Shown here: positions 1 through 7,732 of the stretch, piece after piece
Position numbering within the stretch: the stretch's first letter is position 1
Layout of the letters: each line of letters starts with the position of its first letter
Assembly: GCA_028293365.1 (NCBI GenBank)
Contig: JAQGOX010000974.1
Location: 1-12,086, forward strand
Reading direction: 5' to 3'
DNA: 12,086 nucleotides
DNA from: Verrucomicrobiales bacterium
Lineage (GTDB): Bacteria > Verrucomicrobiota > Verrucomicrobiia > Limisphaerales > SXQI01
The notes under the pieces: generated by a model
Database searches by the model: none
What the model was told of the DNA's origin: nothing
Seen by the model: only the letters and a program-made list of their open reading frames with translations
Made by a program: the position numbers and the translations under genes

Positions 1-1360
1 CAACATGAGAATTGCTGCTCTGTCCAAGCAGAGGAGAAAAAGAGCTGAGCGTTCGTCGAAAGTTGTAGAGTCCCAGTATCCAAAAGAATCCCAGATTGGG
101 AATCAGAATGAGTGCGACTTCGCGAAATGATGCCTGCCGGGAAACGGAATAAATCATGGTTGGCAAAAACCAGATTCCTATCATAAGGCACGCGATGAAA
201 CCCAGGCCAAGAAGAGCCCTTAGACTGTTAGGCGAAAAAGACGAAGCATATGAGGATGCAGAGTAAATCCACAAATTGAGAAACAGCCATACGAGCCAAT
301 CGTTTTCACCAGCGATTGTTGTTCTAAAGGCTGATTGAGTGATCAGAACGAGCAAAATTGCGAGCACTACCCCAACCAACAAATTCACGAGAAAGCCAAC
401 GCCGAGCTTAATGAGCCATTGACGCCGCGGGGACTGGGGCAGAGTTAGGTGCCAGTCGTGCAAGCCGAGGTGACGTTCTTCCGCAACTGTTATAATTCCT
501 GAGAGCGCTGGAACAGCTACAACAAGGATCGCCGCTGGCACTGCAAGGTATTCAACCGAAAACATCGGTCTTGACCATTTTATGAGCATCAATGCCACCC
601 AGAAAGCGAATAGCACAAATGCGAGAAGAAAAACCGGCTGCTGCAAACGCAATTCCTTTTTGATTAAATTCGCGATCGCCCCAGTTCCGCCTGCTATTTT
701 ATCGGTTAAGGTGCCCAGTGCTGTAGTTGTAATCACTGCGGAAACCGATCCTTTGTCCTCAAGACTGCGGAACATGAAATATCCGAGCATTGCACAGATC
801 AGCGCATAGCCGCTTTGCGTCGCCAGTGTGTAGGCGAAAATCCATTGATCGGAAACGTTCAAAGCCAAGGCAGCTAACGCAAAAACAAGGGGGAACAAGA
901 TAGTCAATGCGGTGCCGCCAAGCGTGCCCCGCATGATTAGAGTCATTAGTGGCGCAGAGCACCATCCCGTCACCACCGGGAGGAATAATAGCAGCCCAGC
1001 TAGATTTGAATCGTTTGGTTCGATCTCTTTGAGCAAAAGAAACCGCGGCCCGACAACCAGGAGCAGGCAGATTTCAATCCCGCTCAAAGCCGCCGCTAAA
1101 ACTAACATTTTCTCACCCCAAAGCTGACTTCGCGAAATAGGTTGTGCTAGCAATGGTCCGATCGTTTTGTCGGTGAATTCGTGACCGAAAACCAAAGCGC
1201 TCACCAATTGCGTGCCCAACGCATAAGGAAACCAGATTTGCATGACATTTTGGTTCGAAAGCACGAGTCCCCCGATGATTATAATGGCCAGGGTCATGGC
1301 CCACGCAGGCAGAAGTGCCCGAGTCTCTTTCCAAAGCCGATCTCTCATACCCGTTTTCAT
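1..1360 (-). CDS. ABC-2 type transporter permease, 3' end cut by window edge
   Basis: Membrane subunit of an ABC transporter, partner of the ATPase encoded just upstream. The frame is open for 453 codons from ATG at 1360 to base 1 with no stop, so the C-terminus lies outside the window. About ten to twelve hydrophobic segments can be seen, for example near residues 19-36, 88-104, 120-133, 150-168, 180-197, 242-260, 272-291, 320-341, 355-371, 382-400 and 414-431. Two similar halves are visible: a cytosolic start WKETRALLP (residues 10-18) is echoed by IKKELRLQQP (233-242), and GHEFTDKTIGPLLAQPISR (59-77) by AEERHLGLHDWHLTLPQSPR (293-312). This matches a fused pair of ABC-2 permease units. The start overlaps the ATPase stop as ATGA (1357-1360), implying translational coupling. 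The substrate is unknown. Confidence 0.85.
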   Translation of the reverse strand, partial: MKTGMRDRLWKETRALLPAWAMTLAIIIIGGLVLSNQNVMQIWFPYALGTQLVSALVFGHEFTDKTIGPLLAQPISRSQLWGEKMLVLAAALSGIEICLLLVVGPRFLLLKEIEPNDSNLAGLLLFLPVVTGWCSAPLMTLIMRGTLGGTALTILFPLVFALAALALNVSDQWIFAYTLATQSGYALICAMLGYFMFRSLEDKGSVSAVITTTALGTLTDKIAGGTGAIANLIKKELRLQQPVFLLAFVLFAFWVALMLIKWSRPMFSVEYLAVPAAILVVAVPALSGIITVAEERHLGLHDWHLTLPQSPRRQWLIKLGVGFLVNLLVGVVLAILLVLITQSAFRTTIAGENDWLVWLFLNLWIYSASSYASSFSPNSLRALLGLGFIACLMIGIWFLPTMIYSVSRQASFREVALILIPNLGFFWILGLYNFRRTLSSFSPLLGQSSNSHV

Positions 1361-1980
1361 TTGAGCGCGGCGATAAATATTTCCTCCAGCGTGAGTGATT
1401 CGGAAGTGAGTTGCTCTGGGGAAAGGCTTTTTAGGGTTTCGAGAATCTCAGCCGATCTACCGTTCGCAATTAGCTCCAGTTCACGTCCCTCAGTTCGCGA
1501 CGAAATCGCGCCGGGAAACGTAATCAGCGGAACTTTCTCTTTGAATCGCGCCCGAATTTTCCGATAGCGGGAACGAGCGGCGTCGGCGTCAAGGTGGAGC
1601 ACCTCACGACCGGCGTCTATCAGTGTGAATTCGTCGATCAACCCTTCGAATTCCGTAATCATATGGGTCGAAACAAAGATGGTCCGATGTTCCGGGTCGG
1701 CCTCCTGATAAGCGCCAATGACCGCCTGGATGAATTCCCGCCGCACAATGGGATCCAGCCCGGAAGTCGGCTCGTCCAGTATTAGCAATTCCGGTTCGGG
1801 ACAAACCGCTCCGATCAATCCCAATTGCGTGCGCTGTCCCTTCGACAGGCTGCGAACCGATTTTGCTGGCTCCAACCGGAACCGTCCCAGCAACTCCTTC
1901 TCAGTTGCCTTGTTCCATTTTGCCCGAAACGAGGCGAGATAATCCAGCGTGCTCCGTACTGTCATCCACGGATGAAAATG
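1357..1980 (-). CDS. ABC transporter ATPase, C-terminal part (after frameshift)
   Basis: Downstream two thirds of an ABC ATPase whose frame is broken. This frame is open from about 1980 (a TAG at 1981-1983 closes it upstream); the first ATG is at 1965 and gives 202 residues. Counted from that ATG it carries the signature LSKGQ (residues 40-44, a variant of LSGGQ), Walker B LLILDE (60-65), the D-loop SGLD and the H-loop histidine in VSTH (H101). It lacks Walker A, which lies in the other frame at 1901-2248, so it is not functional alone. Reading through the join gives a normal 296-residue protein with FHPWMTVR at the seam, as expected in this family. The ATG at 1965 is probably an internal methionine and not a real start. 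It would power the permease encoded immediately downstream. Confidence 0.85.
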   Translation of the reverse strand, partial: HFHPWMTVRSTLDYLASFRAKWNKATEKELLGRFRLEPAKSVRSLSKGQRTQLGLIGAVCPEPELLILDEPTSGLDPIVRREFIQAVIGAYQEADPEHRTIFVSTHMITEFEGLIDEFTLIDAGREVLHLDADAARSRYRKIRARFKEKVPLITFPGAISSRTEGRELELIANGRSAEILETLKSLSPEQLTSESLTLEEIFIAALK

Positions 1981-2248
1981 CTACAACGTCGGGCACATAC
2001 GATAGGCGTCCTTTGATCGCGACCTCATTCTTACGCACTTCGGTCCCGAACAACCGCACTGACCCGGAGGTGGGCCTGAGTAGATTGAGCAGGCACTTGA
2101 TGGTGGTCGTCTTTCCAGCGCCGTTACGTCCGAAAAAGCCGTAACAACGCCCGGATTGAACCGTCAAATTGAGTCCGCGGACCGCGTCGGCACGCCCAAA
2201 AGTTCGAACCAGGTTCTGAACTTCAATAACGGCGGTATTTTCCTTCAT
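1901..2248 (-). CDS. ABC transporter ATPase, N-terminal part (before frameshift)
   Basis: Start of the same ABC ATPase. ATG at 2248 overlaps the stop of the upstream regulator as ATGA (2245-2248), and an AAGGA ribosome site lies at 2262-2258, nine bases away. Walker A is GRNGAGKT at residues 40-47, and the Q-loop region ends in YVPDVVAF (84-91). After F91 the frame goes into an unrelated tail of 24 residues and stops at 1901, while the homologous sequence continues in the next frame. One extra T in the minus-strand run at 1978-1975 explains this. Its place between a YtrA-type regulator and an ABC-2 permease suggests a small regulated exporter of the YtrAB type. Either a real mutation or a sequencing error is possible. 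Confidence 0.85.
   Translation of the reverse strand: MKENTAVIEVQNLVRTFGRADAVRGLNLTVQSGRCYGFFGRNGAGKTTTIKCLLNLLRPTSGSVRLFGTEVRKNEVAIKGRLSYVPDVVAFSSVDDSTEHAGLSRLVSGKMEQGN
1975..1978 (-). other. Frameshift site in ABC ATPase
   Basis: On the minus strand the codons GCA TTT TCA run out of the conserved frame. Removing one T from the four-T run gives GCA TTT CAT CCG TGG (A-F-H-P-W), which joins Walker A and Walker B halves into one 296-residue protein. The shift must lie between 1980 and 1901, because a TAG closes the second frame at 1983-1981 and the first frame stops at 1901. Confidence 0.8.
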
Positions 2249-2658
2249 GATGCCTGTTCCTTTTCGTGGCTGTTTTTGTTTTCGGTGAAGATTGCGAGTC
2301 GCTTTCTCACCAGAAGTAGAAATTCCTCATCGTCAATTTGCAGGTGGTGCGCGGCGACTATGGCTTGATCAATTTCCTGCGAGACCAAATCGTGGCGAGC
2401 TCCTTTTCGCAGGGGAGAATTACCTTCTTTAAGAAAACTGCCTTTGCCGGCAAATGTCTCGATCACTCCCTGCCCTTCCAACTCAGCATAAGCCTTGGCG
2501 ACCGTGTTGCGGTTGATTCGAAGTTGCTCGGCGAGCGGTCGTATCGAAGGGAGCGGTTCACCAATCCGAAGGGCACCGGATGCAGCCGCTGCCCGGATCT
2601 GCTCTGCGATCTGGAGGTAAACCGGCATTCCGGATTTAAAATTGAGCTGGATGGTCAC
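2245..2658 (-). CDS. GntR-family (YtrA subfamily) transcriptional regulator
   Basis: Short GntR repressor of 137 residues, first gene of the regulator-ATPase-permease unit. The winged helix-turn-helix spans about residues 11-76, with the family pattern PVYLQIAEQIRAAAASG (12-28), LPSIRPLAEQLRINRNTVAKA (recognition region 36-56) and the wing GVIETFAGKGSF (64-75). The C-terminal tail (about 80-125) is short and helical, with no ligand-binding UTRA or FCD domain, which is the mark of the YtrA group of about 110-140 residues. The start is GTG at 2658; no clear ribosome site precedes it. The stop overlaps the ATPase start. The gene is probably autoregulated through the dyad at 2671-2700. The inducer is unknown; family members often answer to cell-envelope antibiotics or other envelope stress. 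Confidence 0.9.
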   Translation of the reverse strand: MTIQLNFKSGMPVYLQIAEQIRAAAASGALRIGEPLPSIRPLAEQLRINRNTVAKAYAELEGQGVIETFAGKGSFLKEGNSPLRKGARHDLVSQEIDQAIVAAHHLQIDDEEFLLLVRKRLAIFTENKNSHEKEQAS

Positions 2659-2670
2659 AATTACAATTCT

Positions 2671-2700
2671 GTTACTGTCATAGGACAGTATGACAGTTAC
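2671..2700. promoter_or_regulatory. Operator-like inverted repeat before the GntR gene
   Basis: Arms GTTACTGTCATA (2671-2682) and TATGACAGTTAC (2689-2700) pair at 11 of 12 positions around a 6-base spacer GGACAG. The spacer itself holds a further GACAG (2684-2688), giving an inner dyad CTGTC-ATAG-GACAG at 2675-2688. It lies 13 bases before the GTG start and covers the putative -10 box, a suitable place for autorepression by the adjacent GntR protein. The binding itself is inferred. Confidence 0.7.
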
Positions 2701-2713
2701 CCTACAGCGTCAA
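2685..2713 (-). promoter_or_regulatory. Candidate promoter of the GntR-ABC operon
   Basis: Minus-strand TTGACG (2713-2708), a 17-base spacer, then TACTGT (2690-2685). The -35 box is close to consensus; the -10 box keeps the key TA....T positions. The -10 box sits inside the inverted repeat. The region just upstream is AT-rich and holds a tandem 7-mer AATAGTG (2717-2730). The start of transcription would be near 2678, giving a leader of only about 20 bases. Confidence 0.5.
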
Positions 2714-2878
2714 CTTAATAGTGAATAGTGATAGGAGAGGAGTGCTTTTAGTCCCGGAAGCGGTCAAACCGAAGTTCCTGGACAGGGTTTTGAGGCCAAT
2801 GCCTGCATTCAAAAACAATCCCGGCTTGACTTTCAGCTTGCTCCTCTACTCAAACATTTGCTACATAAGCGGCCATCT

Positions 2879-3634
2879 ATGGCAGCTATTGGGCGATTTC
2901 AGAAGGGAGATGACATCTTTTATGCGAAAGTTGTCGATGGCGAATTATTTCGCCTTCAGGGTGACGTTTTCGGCTCACCTTCCTACGAAAAGAAGCCCTT
3001 GCCGCTCAAAGGCGTCAAAACCTTAACTCCCGTAGCTCCCTCGAAAGTTATCGCAGTAGGCCTGAATTATGCCGATCACGCCCGTGAATCAGGCAAACCG
3101 GTGCCAAAAGAGCCCCTTTTCTGGCTAAAAGCCCCGACCTCACTTATTCCAGACGGCGCCAAGATCGAAGTTCCTTTCGCGGCGCATCGGACTGATTTTG
3201 AGGCGGAATTGGCGGTTGTCATCGGTCGGCGAGTGCGGAATGTCACTCCCGCGGCTGCCGCCCGATATATTTTTGGTTATACCACGGCGCAGGATATTAG
3301 CGACCGGACCATTCAACAGGCCGAAAGCCAATGGGCGCGTTGCAAATCCTTCGACACCTTTACCCCGCTCGGGCCATACGTCGAAACGAAAATCGACCCG
3401 CACGATCTTACCATTCAGCTATTTCAGAACGGCCAACTCCGGCAAAACTCGAATACAAGCCAACTGATTTTCAATTGCTATCATTTGGTTAGTTTTATTT
3501 CGACCAATATGACCCTGCTGCCGGGGGACGTCATCCTCACCGGAACACCTAGCGGTGTCTGCCCGATCGAGTCGGGAGATCGCCTTGAAGTTCGCATTCA
3601 AGGCCTCGCTCCGCTGGTTAATACCGTGAAGTAA
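2879..3634 (+). CDS. Fumarylacetoacetate hydrolase (FAH) family protein
   Basis: Cytosolic metal-dependent enzyme of the FAH/HpcE fold, a family that cleaves or isomerises acylpyruvate-like and related keto acids; the substrate cannot be fixed here. I prefer ATG at 2879 (251 residues), since family members usually begin a few residues before an RF motif (here MAAIGRF); an in-frame TTG at 2858 would add seven residues. In the ATG numbering the N-terminal part spans 1-50. The catalytic domain shows GLNYADHARE (61-70), WLKAPTSL (82-89), metal ligands E108 and E110 in DFEAELAVVIG and D139 in TAQDISDR, then KSFDTFTPLGP (156-166) and PGDVILTGTPSGV (215-227). All expected ligands are present. It stands alone, divergent from the GntR operon, with no other aromatic-degradation gene in view. 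A TTGACT at 2826-2831 has no convincing -10 partner. Confidence 0.9.
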   Translation: MAAIGRFQKGDDIFYAKVVDGELFRLQGDVFGSPSYEKKPLPLKGVKTLTPVAPSKVIAVGLNYADHARESGKPVPKEPLFWLKAPTSLIPDGAKIEVPFAAHRTDFEAELAVVIGRRVRNVTPAAAARYIFGYTTAQDISDRTIQQAESQWARCKSFDTFTPLGPYVETKIDPHDLTIQLFQNGQLRQNSNTSQLIFNCYHLVSFISTNMTLLPGDVILTGTPSGVCPIESGDRLEVRIQGLAPLVNTVK

Positions 3635-3642
3635 GCGGCCGA

Positions 3643-5067
3643 TCAGGCAAACAAAGCGTCAATCGGCTTTCCAAGTCCATCCTTAGTCACGTAGAAAGGA
3701 CGCTTTTCTATCTCGTAAGCGTGCTTTGGCGAGATGCCCATGGCACGGAACAAGGTAGCGTGCAGGTCTTCGATGACGACTCGATCCGCGATGGTTTTGC
3801 AGGGTCGTTCCTCAGCGGTTTGACCATGTAGATAACCTTTTTTAACCCCGCCGCCAAACATCAGCACGGACCCGGCATCGGTAAAGTGGCGATGCATGCC
3901 GTAGTATTTCAGATCTTCGATCACGTTCGGAACTGTCACCTGGTCCTTGACGGTTTTGCCAGGCTTACCCTCCATCATCATGTCGCGACTGAACTCACTC
4001 GCAAGGACGATCAAGGTGCGGTCAAGCAAGCCACGTGCCTCAAGATCAAGGACGAGCTGAGCAATCGGTCCATCGACCGATTTTTTCATATCGACCATCC
4101 GGGTATGGCCATTCTCGTGAGTGTCCCAGTTAAAAAACGGGATGTATTCGGTGGTTACTTCGATAAAACGAGCTCCAGCTTCGGTAAGGCGGCGCGCAAG
4201 CAAGCAACCTAAGCCGAACCGGCCGGTATTGTATTTCGCATAACTCTCCTTAGGTTCGAGAGAGAGATCAAACGCTTTGGAAGCAGGAGAACTGAGCAAT
4301 AAATGGGCTTTGTCCATCGCCCGGACCAGTGATTCCTTTTGATAATCGCCGCCAAACTCTCCAATCGGACTTTCCGCCAATAATTTCCGGTAGAATTTAT
4401 CGCGATTCTCGAAACGTCCGGGACTCATTCCGGCGGGGGGACGAACACTTTCGACCGCCTGCTCTGGATTCGAAATAACAAACGGACCATATTCACTTCC
4501 GTAGAATCCCGCGGAATGGAACGCCTTCAATTCTTCTCCCTCTCCAACATCAAACCGCTGGCCGACATCAATAAAAGCCGGAACGGCAGGATTCAATGGA
4601 CCTAGAGTTCGTGAGAGCATTGCTCCGATATGTGGAGCGGCGACGGTCTGCGGAGGCGCGTAACCGGTATGCCATTGATACTGGTGTCGCGAGTGTAAAA
4701 TAAAACCAAGATCGCCGGCCGTATAGCTGCGGATCAAAGCGCCTCGATCCATGACCGCCGCCAGCTTCTCGAGTCCCTGCGAAAATTTTATATTGTCAAC
4801 CGCTGTGTCGATTGCCGGAAATGTGCTTAAGACCCGATTGGGATCGAGACCTTTTTCGTAGGGGGTGTAGCGCTTCGGGTCGAACGTCTCGGTGTGAGCC
4901 ATCCCACCGCCCATCCAAAGGACAATCAAGGTGTCGGCAGTAGCCTTGGGAACCGATTCCTTGGTGGCGGCCAGGGCCTTTGAGTAGGGCGCAACCAAAG
5001 CGCCAAGGGTGGCGGCACTCGCGGTCTTCAGGAACTCTCGGCGGTTCCAATCATTTCTCATACGCAT
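3643..5067 (-). CDS. DUF1501 family protein, Tat-exported
   Basis: Protein of 474 residues in the DUF1501 family, predicted to have an alkaline-phosphatase-like fold; its reaction is not established. A twin-arginine signal is clear: NRREFLK (8-14), then a hydrophobic stretch ending near ALA-A (31-34), so export in folded form is likely. Family landmarks are LWMGGGMAHTETFDPK (50-65), NWDTHENG in the second half, DLEARGLLDRTLIVLASEFSR, and FGGGVKKGYLHGQT near the C-terminus. The GRDHW motif common in many DUF1501 proteins is replaced by YGMHRHF, as I recall from the subgroup paired with CASCHDSF-type DUF1549 proteins. The start ATG at 5067 has GGAG at 5080-5077 nine bases away. It lies 24 bases after the cytochrome gene and is the last gene of that unit. 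Its 3' end faces the FAH gene across 8 bases. Confidence 0.92.
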   Translation of the reverse strand: MRMRNDWNRREFLKTASAATLGALVAPYSKALAATKESVPKATADTLIVLWMGGGMAHTETFDPKRYTPYEKGLDPNRVLSTFPAIDTAVDNIKFSQGLEKLAAVMDRGALIRSYTAGDLGFILHSRHQYQWHTGYAPPQTVAAPHIGAMLSRTLGPLNPAVPAFIDVGQRFDVGEGEELKAFHSAGFYGSEYGPFVISNPEQAVESVRPPAGMSPGRFENRDKFYRKLLAESPIGEFGGDYQKESLVRAMDKAHLLLSSPASKAFDLSLEPKESYAKYNTGRFGLGCLLARRLTEAGARFIEVTTEYIPFFNWDTHENGHTRMVDMKKSVDGPIAQLVLDLEARGLLDRTLIVLASEFSRDMMMEGKPGKTVKDQVTVPNVIEDLKYYGMHRHFTDAGSVLMFGGGVKKGYLHGQTAEERPCKTIADRVVIEDLHATLFRAMGISPKHAYEIEKRPFYVTKDGLGKPIDALFA

Positions 5068-5091
5068 TTGGCAAATCTCCGTAGTGCTTGG

Positions 5092-7629
5092 TTAATTAAT
5101 CACTTGAAACTCGGGCAACATCGCCATCGCCCACAATAAATCTTCAACACCCTGTCTTTGGACGGGCGACCCAATCAATTCCATCGAAGAATTTAATTCC
5201 CTCTTCGTCGGCACACGACCGAGAGCGCGCTTATAAACCGCCGTGGTGAATTGCGCCGGTGCGCTGGGTAAATCCTGTATAAGCTTTTCCGCTCCACGTT
5301 CCAGTAGATGCGAGAGAGTAGAACCGTTGGTGAGTTCCAGGGCTTGCAGGGTGGTCGCGGCTGACGCGCGGGTTGTGATGACTTGTTCCCGATTGGGGCG
5401 TCCCAGCGCAGTCATTAAAGGGTCGGCCGCCAGCAGCGAAGCGCGGACTCGTTCGAATTGCGGTGCACGAGAGACAGCCGCAACAAGGGCTTTCCCGCTA
5501 TTCCATGGCGCCATATCCGGTTTTCCCAACACTGTGGATCGACTCCAACCCGTGAGATTGGTTACCTGAAGCTTATTCCAATTCTCCGGATTCGCTGCCG
5601 ACCAGAGCCATGAACTGTCGGTGGTAAAATCCATAATCACATCCTGCTTTTGTTTTTGCACATTTTCGGACGCACGCAAATAAAAGTAGCCAATCAGCCC
5701 GGCGGGATTCGATTGGTCAGCCTTCGGATCGTTGGGCTTCCCCTTATCATTAGTGGCCGCAATCGCAATCACATTCATCCCTTTCTTTAAATGAGGCGTC
5801 AAATTAATCGATTTGGGTTTGCTAAAATCGTTTCCCGAACCAACTTCGGTTCCATTTACATAAAGCTTGAAACTGTTGTCACAAGCTACGATAGCACGGG
5901 CCTGTTCGGGAGCGTGGCTGAGAATGATGGTTTTGCGAAAATAGAGGGTCTCTGCCGCAGCGCGTTTGTCTGCAAGCATTTGATTCCAGATCCACCGGGG
6001 TGCGACGCCAGGCGCGAATGGGCCTTCGGTCTGAGTTAGGGCGGCCTTCGATTTCGACTCGGTCGTGGCAACGTAGTGAATCGAGGCGGCCGGCGTTTCG
6101 GGCCAGACACCCGTGACCGCCGCGAGGGCGTCGGAGAACTGCTCGGCAGTCAGCCTCTTCGTCGTTGGTCCTTGAAATACAAAAGAGGCACTCGATTGAT
6201 CCGTTCCGGGAACGGCAGGCAACTGATAGGCATCCGATTTCACGATGAGTCCGATCGTTCGTTTCAAGTCATAATGATGTTCCACCAAATCCGAGGCCAG
6301 CCAATCGAGCAAGTCCTGACTCCAGGCTGGATTATCCATCTCGTCAACGGGCTCGATCAGCCCACGCCCCATGAGCTTTGCCCAGACGCGATTGACGATG
6401 GTTCGTGTTAGGCGGCCATCTTTCGGATCGGTGACAACCTGCGCCAAACGTTCCAACCGCTGGGCTTTGGGGGCATCCGCTTTGATCTCACCCAGTTCCG
6501 GGTAAAGAAACTTCACGAGTGCCTTTTTTCCCGTCGGCTTATCGCACCGATACATTTCGAGCGGTCCATCGGAATAAACGCTCGCCAGGCCATAGGCATC
6601 CGAGAGTGCCCAATCGTTAATGAAACTGTCATGACAGGAAGCGCACTTCAGATTCACACCCATGAACACCTGTGAAATATTTTGAGCGGCTTGCATCTCG
6701 GGGGTCTGGCTGGCATTGACCACACCGCGCCATACGATCCCCTTCGAAAACCCGTCGGATTCAGGAGTCGGATTAATCAACTGCGCGACAAATCGATCAT
6801 AGGGCAAATTTGTCGCCAATGCGGAATAAAGCCAATCGGTGATCTGCCGCCGACCGCCATCGATATAGCCAGTGCCTTTGTAATCGTTGCGCAAAGCATC
6901 GTTCCAAAACGTGAGCCAGTGTTCGGCGTAGGCCCGCTTGCGCCCGAGCAGCTCTGTGACCAATTCCGCACGCTTCTCTTTGGAACGACTGTGAGAAAAT
7001 GCTTCGAGTTCCTTTGGTTCAGGCAACAAACCGATAATGTCCAAAAACGCGCGTCGCGCGAAAACAGCATCGCTGACCAGTGGTTTGGGTGTGATATGAT
7101 TTGTTGTAAAATATGCGAAAACGAAATGATCGACCGGGTTTTCCAGGTGTGCTTTTGCTGGCGCAGGAGGAATTTCTGGATTCCGTGGAACGAGATTAAC
7201 CGGCGGCGCTTTGGCAAAATTGATATTTGCATCCCATGAGAGCCCCTGGTCGATCCAGGCGCGCACCAGAGAGACCTGACGAGCGGTCAACTTCGACCCT
7301 TTTTGCGGCATCGTATTATCGGGATCGATCCCCGAAACAAGTTCAACCAGATAGCTCTCAGCGCTATTCCCCACGATTACGGCCGGTCCGGAATCCCCGC
7401 CTTTCAAAAAAGTTTCTTTGGTATCCAGCGCGAATCCCCCTTTATTTTTGCCTTTGCCATGACATTTGATGCAGCTAGCTTCGAAAATCGGTTTAATATC
7501 GCGGCTGAAGACCGCAGGCTCGGAAGCAGGCGCGGGAAGGCTCTTAATTTGTTCGGGCGTGAGCTTCGCCCAGGCCATCGGTATGCCAGCCAAAATCAGT
7601 GCGAGCAGGTGTTTAATCATGCGAGACAT
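5092..7629 (-). CDS. PSCyt1-DUF1549-DUF1553 protein with sugar-binding-like insert
   Basis: Large secreted protein of 845 residues. A Sec signal peptide (1-21, ending AWA) is followed by a planctomycete-type cytochrome c domain (about 40-133) with haem site CIKCH (53-57) and a likely axial methionine in NTMPQKG (M107). DUF1549 spans about 160-365, with a second CxxCH (CASCH, 329-333). DUF1553 begins near 395 (RTIVNRVWAKLMGRGLIEPVD, 409-429), is interrupted at about 544-708, and resumes to the end (ALGRPNREQ, 741-749; YKRALGRVPTKRE, 799-811). The insert starts WIWNQ, holds ETLYFRKTI and a beta-rich core FKLYVNGTEVGSG (587-599) and GMNVIAIAATN (617-627), and ends DMAPW; this resembles the jelly-roll sugar-binding domain seen in glycoside hydrolase family 2. 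Function of the family is unknown; a role in the envelope with electron transfer is inferred. It lies 103 bases after the sulfatase and 24 before the DUF1501 gene. Confidence 0.92.
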   Translation of the reverse strand: MSRMIKHLLALILAGIPMAWAKLTPEQIKSLPAPASEPAVFSRDIKPIFEASCIKCHGKGKNKGGFALDTKETFLKGGDSGPAVIVGNSAESYLVELVSGIDPDNTMPQKGSKLTARQVSLVRAWIDQGLSWDANINFAKAPPVNLVPRNPEIPPAPAKAHLENPVDHFVFAYFTTNHITPKPLVSDAVFARRAFLDIIGLLPEPKELEAFSHSRSKEKRAELVTELLGRKRAYAEHWLTFWNDALRNDYKGTGYIDGGRRQITDWLYSALATNLPYDRFVAQLINPTPESDGFSKGIVWRGVVNASQTPEMQAAQNISQVFMGVNLKCASCHDSFINDWALSDAYGLASVYSDGPLEMYRCDKPTGKKALVKFLYPELGEIKADAPKAQRLERLAQVVTDPKDGRLTRTIVNRVWAKLMGRGLIEPVDEMDNPAWSQDLLDWLASDLVEHHYDLKRTIGLIVKSDAYQLPAVPGTDQSSASFVFQGPTTKRLTAEQFSDALAAVTGVWPETPAASIHYVATTESKSKAALTQTEGPFAPGVAPRWIWNQMLADKRAAAETLYFRKTIILSHAPEQARAIVACDNSFKLYVNGTEVGSGNDFSKPKSINLTPHLKKGMNVIAIAATNDKGKPNDPKADQSNPAGLIGYFYLRASENVQKQKQDVIMDFTTDSSWLWSAANPENWNKLQVTNLTGWSRSTVLGKPDMAPWNSGKALVAAVSRAPQFERVRASLLAADPLMTALGRPNREQVITTRASAATTLQALELTNGSTLSHLLERGAEKLIQDLPSAPAQFTTAVYKRALGRVPTKRELNSSMELIGSPVQRQGVEDLLWAMAMLPEFQVIN

Positions 7630-7732
7630 CGGAAATGGAATTTACCACGAACAGCAGCAAATACCAAAAGGCAAATTTCAAGCAATTCCTGGTCTGAGGA
7701 TCGCTGAAAATGGAGAGCCTAAACCCTTACAA

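Noticed and set aside
1975..1980. Programmed ribosomal frameshifting in the ATPase
   Set aside because: A plus-one shift would be needed at TTT-T, without a stop codon at the site or an obvious stimulator; mutation or sequence error is simpler.
2717..2730. Tandem 7-mer AATAGTG twice
   Set aside because: Only two copies; noted as part of an AT-rich region upstream of the promoter, not called as a repeat element.
6682..7239. Plus-strand open frame of 185 codons
   Set aside because: It is antisense to the DUF1549 coding region, which is clearly conserved.
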